From: Acetatifactor sp.
GTDB lineage: Bacteria > Bacillota > Clostridia > Lachnospirales > Lachnospiraceae
Reading direction: 5' to 3'
Length of the DNA: 11,483 nucleotides
NCBI GenBank assembly: GCA_016303085.1
Contig: JAEDMI010000065.1
Span: 1 to 11,483 of the forward strand
The notes beneath the pieces are model-generated. The model was not told where the DNA came from and made no database searches. It saw nothing but the letters and a program-made list of their open reading frames with translations. Made by a program: the position numbers and the translations under genes. Below are positions 6,504 through 11,483 of the stretch, one piece after another (the first letter of the stretch is position 1; each line of letters begins with the position of its first letter).

Positions 6504-7670
6504 ATGGACGCATTTATGACACGACAGTACAGAAATCTCTTTCATGAAAGCGGTAAGTCCAACCGTGAGATTGAAGAGAGACTGGAAGAAATCTGGAACA
6601 CCTTTTTCTACGGTTCCGAGGAAGAACGAATTTATCATCCGGCAGGGGAGGATATGGGATATCTGGAAGACACGGGAAATCACGATGCCAGGACGGAGGG
6701 AATGTCCTACGGTATGATGATTTGTGTCCAGATGGATAAGAAAGAGGAATTTGACCGGATATGGAAGTGGGCATGTACTTACATGTGGATGACGGAAGGC
6801 GAGAGTGAGGGTTATTTTGCGTGGTCTTGCGGGTTGGATGGCAGCAGGAATGCCGACGGTGCTGCGCCGGACGGAGAAGAGTTCTTTGCAATGTCTCTTT
6901 TCTTTGCCTCTCACAGATGGGGAGACGGAGAAGGCATCTTCTGCTATTCGGAACAGGCAAAGAAAATTCTGCGTGCCTGCCTGCACAAGGGGGAGAATGG
7001 CAGACCCGGACAGCCCATGTGGAACAGAGAGAACAAACAGATTTTATTTGTTCCCGGAATTGATTTTACAGATCCATCCTATCATCTTCCTCATTTTTAT
7101 GAGTTGTTTGCTCTCTGGGCAGACGAGGAGGACAGACCTTTTTGGAAGGAAGCGGCAAAAGTCAGCAGATGTTATCTGAAGAAGGCATGCCATCCGTTGA
7201 CGGGTATGAATGCAGAGTATGCGGAATTTGACGGCTCTCCCATGAGCAGAAAACTTCCCTGGAGTAACGACAGACATGACTGGTTTTATTCCGATGCTTA
7301 TAGAACTGTGGCAAACATCGGACTGGATTACGAGTGGTTCGGTGTGGATGAGGGACAGGCTCAGGCAGCAGAGAAACTGCAGCATTTTCTGGGAGATGTA
7401 AGAAGAGACGATCCATGGAAGATTTATGAATTGGACGGAACCTGTCTGGAACAGGATGCGCTTCATCCTGTGGGAATGTTGGCAACCACGGCTCAGGGAA
7501 CCCTGGCGGTACTGGGGCGGAGTGAGGATGAGGCTGCTATCCGCATGGGATGGGAATGGGTAGAGAGATTCTGGAATGAGCCATTACGGCAGGGGGACAG
7601 GAGATATTACGATAATTGTCTTTACTTCTTCGCTTTTCTCGCCCTCAGTGGGAAATATCGTATCTGGTAA
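6504..7670 (+). CDS. GH8 reducing-end xylose-releasing exo-oligoxylanase (Rex-like)
   Basis: The product has 388 residues, starts at ATG 6504 with GGGGG (6494-6498) upstream, and has no signal peptide, so it is cytoplasmic. It resembles the Bacillus halodurans Rex enzyme along its whole length. E65 in DARTEGMSYGMM is the general acid (Rex E70). D123 in APDGEEFFAM matches Rex D128. D264 in FYSDAYR matches Rex D263, the general base. SLFFASHRWGDG, MWNR, FTDPSYHLPHFYELF and RRYYDNCLYFFAFLALSG are further shared blocks. Known reaction: inverting removal of xylose from the reducing end of xylo-oligosaccharides of three or more units (EC 3.2.1.156). An inferred insertion of about 6 residues precedes the FYSDAYR motif (about 248-260) relative to Rex. 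No xylan transporter or xylosidase is adjacent. It has its own promoter and a strong terminator, so it is probably monocistronic. Confidence 0.92.
   Translation: MDAFMTRQYRNLFHESGKSNREIEERLEEIWNTFFYGSEEERIYHPAGEDMGYLEDTGNHDARTEGMSYGMMICVQMDKKEEFDRIWKWACTYMWMTEGESEGYFAWSCGLDGSRNADGAAPDGEEFFAMSLFFASHRWGDGEGIFCYSEQAKKILRACLHKGENGRPGQPMWNRENKQILFVPGIDFTDPSYHLPHFYELFALWADEEDRPFWKEAAKVSRCYLKKACHPLTGMNAEYAEFDGSPMSRKLPWSNDRHDWFYSDAYRTVANIGLDYEWFGVDEGQAQAAEKLQHFLGDVRRDDPWKIYELDGTCLEQDALHPVGMLATTAQGTLAVLGRSEDEAAIRMGWEWVERFWNEPLRQGDRRYYDNCLYFFAFLALSGKYRIW
6544..6558 (+). promoter_or_regulatory. Possible CcpA cre-like site inside the GH8 coding start
   Basis: ATGAAAGCGGTAAGT matches the cre consensus WTGNAANCGNWNNCW at all but one constrained position (G instead of C near the 3' end). 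It lies about 40 nt into the gene, where CcpA can block elongation. Only the motif supports it, and the bases also encode protein. Confidence 0.25.
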
Positions 7671-7676
7671 CTGTTG

Positions 7677-7728
7677 AAGAATACCAAGAACTGTGCTAAA
7701 CGAAGTACAGTTCTTGGCATTCTTTTTT
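7677..7728 (+). terminator. Strong intrinsic terminator between convergent GH8 and M42 genes
   Basis: The arms 7677-7694 and 7707-7724 pair over 18 positions with one A/C mismatch. The stem can extend by three more pairs, leaving a 6-nt loop (7698-7703). The 3' arm runs into six T (7723-7728), so it terminates the + transcript of the GH8 gene. The T-run also contains the first bases of the M42 stop codon (7727-7729). On the minus strand the hairpin is followed only by TTCAACAG, so termination there would be weaker. Confidence 0.92.
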
Positions 7729-8752
7729 ATCCCAAATAAGCCTTTAAAAGCTTAAGGGTGTTCAGGGCTCCTTCCTTGTGGGAACGCTCATAGCCGTGGG
7801 AAGCGTATACACCGGGACCGATGAGTCCGTGGCGGGCATCTACCCCGGCATCCAAAGCTGCATCCGCATCGGAACCGTAGTAGGGATATACATCGGCAGC
7901 ATAGTTAATATTGTTTTTCTGCGCCGCTTCAATCAGTGCTTTCACCACCGCGTAGTGATAAGGGCCATGACTGTCCTTGACACAGATGGAAACTTGCTTT
8001 TCCGTACATTCCAGACCGTTACCTACACAGCCCATATCCACGGAGAGTAGTTCCTCTATGTCTGTCGGAACGGAAGCGCAGGCCCCGTGGCCGATTTCTT
8101 CAAAGACGGTGATGTGTTGGTAAACCTTACGGGCGGGAGTAATTCCTTCTTCTTTTACATATTTTGCATAGCCCAGAAGGATGGCGGTGCTCAGTTTATC
8201 ATCCAGAAAGCGGCTCTTGATGTAGCCGGAATCTGTGATGCGGGTTCTGGGTTCCACACAGACAAAGGAGCCATTGGCAATACCAAGATTTTTCACATCC
8301 TCCTTAGAGGAGACATCCGCATCCAGAAGGACTTCTACGGAGTCGAAGGTACGCTCTGCCTTTTGGTATTCATCGTTCACATGGATAGAGGCATCTGCCA
8401 GCTGGATTGTTCCGTCGTAGACACGGCCATCCAGAGTGTAGATACGGCAGTTTTCCGTCTCCACGTTGTTTGCATTTAAGCCGCCCACCTTGGTGAGACG
8501 CAGGGTTCCGTTGCTTTTAATCTCAGCAACCATAGCACCAAGAGTGTCCACATGAGCCATAGTCAGGACAGGGTTTCCTTCGCCGCCGATTTCTACAATA
8601 ACGCCGCCCTTTTTCGTCTTATGGGGAGCGTAGCCTAAGCGGGTATATTCCTCCGTCAGGTAATCAGTTACTTTTTCCGTGAAGCCTGAAGGACTGTCAA
8701 TGGACAACAGCTTTTGCAGCTGCACTAACACATAATCCAGATATTTTTCCAT
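7727..8752 (-). CDS. M42 family metallopeptidase (glutamyl/leucyl aminopeptidase type)
   Basis: The product has 341 residues from ATG 8752-8750; AAAGGA lies 11 nt upstream. A TTG at 8761 would add three residues but is only 2 nt from that site. M42 enzymes are cytosolic di-metal aminopeptidases, often forming tetrahedral dodecamers that trim peptides. Visible landmarks are SIDSPSG (17-23), AHVDTLG (66-72, metal H67), RFLDDK (181-186, bridging Asp D184 or D185), FEEIGHG (217-223, E218 general base and E219 metal), VDMG (238-241, D239 metal), YGSDAD (292-297) and a C-terminal SHGYERSH, where H324 (or H319) supplies the last metal ligand. All expected ligands appear present. Some M42 members were long misannotated as endoglucanases; nothing here supports that. 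It has a candidate promoter of its own and lies 69 bp downstream of the permease on the same strand. Confidence 0.92.
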   Translation of the reverse strand: MEKYLDYVLVQLQKLLSIDSPSGFTEKVTDYLTEEYTRLGYAPHKTKKGGVIVEIGGEGNPVLTMAHVDTLGAMVAEIKSNGTLRLTKVGGLNANNVETENCRIYTLDGRVYDGTIQLADASIHVNDEYQKAERTFDSVEVLLDADVSSKEDVKNLGIANGSFVCVEPRTRITDSGYIKSRFLDDKLSTAILLGYAKYVKEEGITPARKVYQHITVFEEIGHGACASVPTDIEELLSVDMGCVGNGLECTEKQVSICVKDSHGPYHYAVVKALIEAAQKNNINYAADVYPYYGSDADAALDAGVDARHGLIGPGVYASHGYERSHKEGALNTLKLLKAYLG

Positions 8753-8785
8753 GAGGTTCAAATTCCTTTCTTTTATTCTGTCAAT

Positions 8786-8814
8786 ATCTTACCCCTTCTT
8801 ACCGGATTTCGCAA
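8786..8814 (-). promoter_or_regulatory. Candidate promoter of the M42 peptidase gene
   Basis: On the minus strand, TTGCGA (8814-8809; 4 of 6), a 17-nt spacer and TAAGAT (8791-8786; 4 of 6) lie wholly within the permease-peptidase gap. A TTGACA at 8784-8779 was not preferred because no -10 follows at the right distance. Read-through from the permease gene remains possible. Confidence 0.45.
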
Positions 8815-8821
8815 CGGAAGA

Positions 8822-9967
8822 TTATTGCAGCAAAAGCAGAGCTGCCATATACAGGATGATAAGGAAAATCACATTATACAGTGTAAAAATTTTCAGATAA
8901 GTTCCTTTGGAAGCATACTTCTGATTGCCGTAAATACGGTAGGAAATGACGCTTGCCAGAGAAGCAATAAGGGTTCCGAGACCGCCGATATTGACCCCGT
9001 AGAGAAGAGGTTTTGCAGCGTCTGTAAAGCCGGACAGCAGAATGGCAGCCGGCACATTGCTGATGATTTGCGAGAACAGCGTTCCCAAAGGCAGTTCTCT
9101 GCCCTGAATGAAGGAGCGCAGGAAGTCCGCAATGGCGGGTATCCGTTCCATGTTGCCGATGAACAGGAAAAAGCAGACAAAGGTAAGGAGCAGAAAATAG
9201 TCTGCCTTTTGAAAAAGCTTCCGGTCAAGGAAGAATATTGCCGCAACCAATACAGCCAGCATAACAGGCCAGGGGAGAATTCGCACTACGCAGAGGAGGC
9301 ATACTCCGAAAAGAAGAAGATAAGCGGTCAGCTTTTTTGCATCAGGAACAGCTTGCGGGAAACTGGTCTGAGACGCTCCGCTTGGGTCGGAAAGCGCATG
9401 GAGAGGATGATTTTTCAACAAAAGAATGCTGACAATCAAAAGTATAGCCGATAGTGCGGTCAGTGGCAGCATATCCAGCAGAAAAGTTCCCACAGGAACG
9501 GAAAAAGCGGAATACAGATAAAGATTCTGAGGATTTCCGATGGGAGTCAGCATGCTGCCCAGATTGGCAGCTATGGTTTGAAGTGAAATAACGGGAATCA
9601 GCAGCTTTTCCTGTTCTGCCATAGTGAGAATCATGGCAGCAAAGGGGACAAAGGTAATCAGCGCCACATCATTGGTGATGAACATGGCGGAGAAGAAGCA
9701 GAGCGCTGTCAGCAGGAACGCAAGCTGGCGTGTTGTATGTACCTTTTGCAGAAGCAGATTGCCCAGATAGCTGAAAACACCAATGCTTTGCAGTCCGGCC
9801 ACAACCAGCATCAGACAGAACAGAAGAGCCAGTACCCGGTAGTCAGGGTAGCTCAAGTATTCGGCAGAGGGAGGTACAAAGAAGGCGGATAAAAAAGCCA
9901 ACAGGGCAGCAATGGAAAGGACGGTTTCTTTTTTGAAGAATGTCAGTATGGAACGTAAATATTTCAT
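8822..9967 (-). CDS. ArsB/NhaD-SLC13-like ion transporter (permease)
   Basis: The product has 381 residues from ATG 9967-9965, with GTGAGG 8 nt upstream. The frame extends further upstream to 10081, but that stretch crosses the promoter and lacks a membrane-protein character. It is highly hydrophobic, with roughly ten to eleven membrane segments in an inverted-repeat layout. The first repeat has FITNDVALITFVP (96-108) followed by GSMLTPIGNPQN (137-148). The second half has SQIISNVPAAILLSG and GGLGTLIAS. These are hallmarks of the ion-transporter superfamily that includes ArsB, NhaD, CitMHS and SLC13 proteins. The substrate cannot be read from the sequence; an inorganic or organic anion, or Na+/H+ exchange, are all possible. 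No ars regulator or reductase is adjacent, so an arsenite role is not favoured. The M42 peptidase gene follows on the same strand. Confidence 0.85.
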   Translation of the reverse strand: MKYLRSILTFFKKETVLSIAALLAFLSAFFVPPSAEYLSYPDYRVLALLFCLMLVVAGLQSIGVFSYLGNLLLQKVHTTRQLAFLLTALCFFSAMFITNDVALITFVPFAAMILTMAEQEKLLIPVISLQTIAANLGSMLTPIGNPQNLYLYSAFSVPVGTFLLDMLPLTALSAILLIVSILLLKNHPLHALSDPSGASQTSFPQAVPDAKKLTAYLLLFGVCLLCVVRILPWPVMLAVLVAAIFFLDRKLFQKADYFLLLTFVCFFLFIGNMERIPAIADFLRSFIQGRELPLGTLFSQIISNVPAAILLSGFTDAAKPLLYGVNIGGLGTLIASLASVISYRIYGNQKYASKGTYLKIFTLYNVIFLIILYMAALLLLQ

Positions 9968-10000
9968 AGTGGGTGCCTCACTTGGTTTTCTTTTGCGCTG

Positions 10001-10029
10001 ATTATAGCACAATTCATTTGCACTGGAAA
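10001..10029 (-). promoter_or_regulatory. Promoter of the permease gene, extended -10
   Basis: On the minus strand, TTTCCA (10029-10024; 4 of 6), a 17-nt spacer and a perfect TATAAT (10006-10001) preceded by TGC (extended -10) are seen. Initiation near 9994 gives a leader of about 27 nt. This supports the permease start at 9967, because a start at 10081 would lie upstream of the promoter. Confidence 0.75.
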
Positions 10030-10138
10030 GAAGGGTATTGTAAAATGGAGAGCATATGGTAGCAGTTTCGGTATGACGCAAGCAGAAGCTGACGGGCGCT
10101 TGTAAATATGCAGATTACGGAAAGGTAGGATAAATTTT

Positions 10139-10660
10139 ATGAAAAGAATTCTTGTTGTGGTAGATATGCAGAACGATTTTATTGACGGAGCACTGGGTTC
10201 GGCGGAGGCCCGGGCCATTGTGCCAAAGGTGGTGGAAAAGATACAGAGCTATCCGGCAGATTGTATCATTGCCACCCGGGACACCCACGAAAGCGACTAC
10301 TTGCAAACCTCGGAAGGGAAGTATCTTCCCGTGGAGCACTGCATCAAGGGGACAAAGGGCTGGGAAATCCGGGAGGAAGTTGCCTTGGCCATGCCCCAGG
10401 CATTGCTGGTGGATAAGCCCACCTTTGGTTCCACACAGTTGGTAAGATTGCTGCAGTCTGAGTATGCAAATGAGGAGATTGAGATAGAACTGGTGGGGCT
10501 GTGTACGGATATCTGCGTGGTGACAAACGCACTGCTATTGAAGACAGGGTTGCCTGATGTGAAGATCTCAGTGGATGGCAGTTGTTGTGCGGGAGTGACG
10601 CCGGAGAGCCATGCGGCAGCACTGCTTACTATGAAGATGTGTCAGGTGGAGGTTGTGTAA
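10139..10660 (+). CDS. Isochorismatase-superfamily cysteine hydrolase, nicotinamidase-like
   Basis: The product has 173 residues from ATG 10139, with TAGGA about 8 nt upstream. The catalytic triad of the superfamily is complete: D9 in VVDMQNDF, K93 in VDKPTFGS and C126 in LCTDICVV. The nicotinamidase-type metal site also appears present: D48 and H50 in RDTHE, and H67 in PVEHCIKGTKGWE. This favours a nicotinamidase-like amidase (nicotinamide to nicotinate plus ammonia, feeding NAD salvage) over isochorismatase, which lacks the metal site. At 173 residues it is shorter than E. coli PncA (about 213), so another small amide substrate is possible. There is no signal peptide, so it is cytosolic. 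It is divergent from the permease across 171 bp in which no clear + promoter was recognised. The next gene starts 65 bp downstream on the same strand, and no terminator separates them. Confidence 0.88.
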   Translation: MKRILVVVDMQNDFIDGALGSAEARAIVPKVVEKIQSYPADCIIATRDTHESDYLQTSEGKYLPVEHCIKGTKGWEIREEVALAMPQALLVDKPTFGSTQLVRLLQSEYANEEIEIELVGLCTDICVVTNALLLKTGLPDVKISVDGSCCAGVTPESHAAALLTMKMCQVEVV

Positions 10661-10725
10661 AGCAACGGGATTGCGTGCTGCATCTTTTCAATGAATGGCA
10701 GCAGAAGCAGCAGAAAGGTGGACAC

Positions 10726-11298
10726 ATGTATTATCACGCATCTCAGATAGCGGGGATTAAGGTGTTAGAACCCGGAGTTTCCAACCACGGGGAACCGCTC
10801 GTCTATTTCTCCCGGAAAAGGGAAAACACCCTTGTTTACCTCAGCAATGCGGTGGAAAAGTATTGCAGGGAGACAGGTTTTGAGCATCACGGCAGCTGGT
10901 ATAAATGGGCGAGTTATGGCTTTACCAAGGATGGGATTCTGTTGTTGCAGGAGTATTATCCGGATGCTACCTATGAGACCTACAAGGGGGTATCCGGTTA
11001 TATTTACAGTACGAGCATGTTGACTGACGGGAAAGCACAGGCCGATATCCCGGACGCTGTTATCGCAGGACATCCGGTACCGGTGGAGAATTGCGAATTT
11101 ATTCCGGATGCTTACGAAGCCATCATGGATGCCGTGAGAGCCGGGCAGATGGTGTTGCAAAGGTACGGGGAGTTGAGCGAGGAAATGCTGAACTGGATTC
11201 GTAGGATAACACGTGAAGAGTATGAAAAATCTGCAGATAAACCGGAATACAGACACTTTCTGGAAGGAAAATTTCCGCTTTTAGAAGAGGCGATTTGA
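10726..11298 (+). CDS. Conserved-looking hypothetical protein, N-terminus faintly ADP-ribosyltransferase-like
   Basis: The product has 190 residues from ATG 10726, with AAGGTGG about 5 nt upstream. The frame extends to 10582, but that part overlaps the preceding gene and has no ribosome-binding site near its start. It is a soluble protein with no signal peptide or membrane helix. I do not recognise a named family. The N-terminus reads YYHAS (2-6), then LEPGVSNHGEPLVYFS (14-29). A His after the first strand, a G/P-rich turn and a VYFS strand recall the opening of ADP-ribosyltransferase-fold proteins such as KptA, Arr and several uncharacterised families. This is weak, and the third catalytic residue cannot be placed. 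Other features are an aromatic-rich middle (about 55-85), KGVSGYIYS (about 99-107) and a charged helical C-terminus (about 140-190). It probably shares a transcript with the nicotinamidase-like gene. Confidence 0.8.
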   Translation: MYYHASQIAGIKVLEPGVSNHGEPLVYFSRKRENTLVYLSNAVEKYCRETGFEHHGSWYKWASYGFTKDGILLLQEYYPDATYETYKGVSGYIYSTSMLTDGKAQADIPDAVIAGHPVPVENCEFIPDAYEAIMDAVRAGQMVLQRYGELSEEMLNWIRRITREEYEKSADKPEYRHFLEGKFPLLEEAI

Positions 11299-11330
11299 AA
11301 AAGGGAAGCTGGGTGATAGATATAGAAAAC

Positions 11331-11483
11331 TCCGAATTTTCCGGGTGATTCCGGCTCTGTATTACCCCAAGAATCGAATAAAGCCGAAATTTAGGGGTAA
11401 TTCCCGCATCTGATTACCCCAAGAATCGAAGAAGGTTGAAATTTAAGGGTAATTCCGGCATCTGATTACCCCAAGAATCGAAG
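11331..11483. repeat. 52-bp-period tandem repeat with a hairpin in each unit, continuing past the window
   Basis: The block ATTACCCCAAGAATCGAA recurs at 11361, 11413 and 11465, an exact 52-bp period. Units 11369-11420 and 11421-11472 agree at 46 of 52 positions. A diverged first copy starts near 11331, and a partial fourth (11473-11483) is cut by the window end. Within each unit GGGGTAAT and ATTACCCC (11394-11401 with 11413-11420) form an inverted repeat with an 11-nt loop. In the next unit it is 11447-11453 with 11465-11471. In the first copy GGGTGAT still pairs through one G/T wobble. There are no variable spacers, so it is not a CRISPR array. Confidence 0.88.

Noticed and set aside
8753..8761. 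TTG start for the M42 gene at 8761
   Set aside because: It is only 2 nt from the AAAGGA site. The ATG at 8752 has workable spacing and fits the family N-terminus.
9968..10081. N-terminal extension of the permease to 10081
   Set aside because: It lies across and upstream of a strong extended -10 promoter and encodes a non-membrane, low-quality stretch. The ATG at 9967 has GTGAGG upstream.
10677..10703. Terminator between the nicotinamidase-like gene and the next gene
   Set aside because: TGCTGC/GCAGCA can pair, but over a 16-nt loop with no following T-run.
10582..10725. Longer start of the last gene overlapping the nicotinamidase-like gene
   Set aside because: There is no ribosome-binding site at 10582 and the added residues look like out-of-frame coding sequence. 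The ATG at 10726 has AAGGTGG upstream.
11331..11483. CRISPR array
   Set aside because: The whole 52-bp period is repeated with no variable spacers, and there are no cas genes.

Overview
The window looks like chromosome of a spore-forming Bacillota, most likely a gut-type Lachnospiraceae or close Clostridia relative. The reasons are a SpoVAD homologue (endospore-specific), the TrpS sequence type, purine-rich Shine-Dalgarno sites, TATAAT-type promoters, and cytoplasmic glycosidases of families GH2 and GH8. The taxon is inferred from gene content; no rRNA or tRNA is present. No transposase, integrase, phage gene or CRISPR array was seen, so this reads as a core/metabolic region rather than an island.

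Layout: (1) 1-720 (+) is the C-terminal membrane half of a P2-type Ca2+-like ATPase, cut by the window edge. It converges on, and overlaps by 41 bp, a GH2 glycoside hydrolase at 680-3070 (-). (2) A 243-bp divergent intergenic region holds a promoter pair, a small palindrome and a structured trpS leader. (3) trpS (3314-4405), a single-pass SH3b-domain protein (4441-5184) and spoVAD (5311-6378) are collinear on +. (4) A GH8 exo-oligoxylanase-like gene (6504-7670) has its own promoter, an operator-like inverted repeat and a strong hairpin terminator. (5) On -, an M42 metallopeptidase (7727-8752) lies behind an ArsB/NhaD-SLC13-like permease (8822-9967); each has a plausible promoter. (6) On +, a nicotinamidase/isochorismatase-like hydrolase (10139-10660) is followed by an unrecognised conserved-looking protein (10726-11298). 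(7) The window ends inside a 52-bp-period tandem repeat whose units each encode a hairpin. No gene-free stretch exceeds 300 bases.

The genes do not form one pathway. The two glycosidases lack signal peptides and probably finish off imported oligosaccharides in the cytoplasm. The M42 peptidase would do the same for peptides. SpoVAD belongs to the spore dipicolinate-uptake complex but lies apart from its usual spoVA partners. The best candidates for something undescribed are the hairpin repeat array, the pairing of a nicotinamidase-like enzyme with a protein having a vaguely ADP-ribosyltransferase-like N-terminus, and the SH3b protein between trpS and spoVAD. I saw no clear new multi-gene system.
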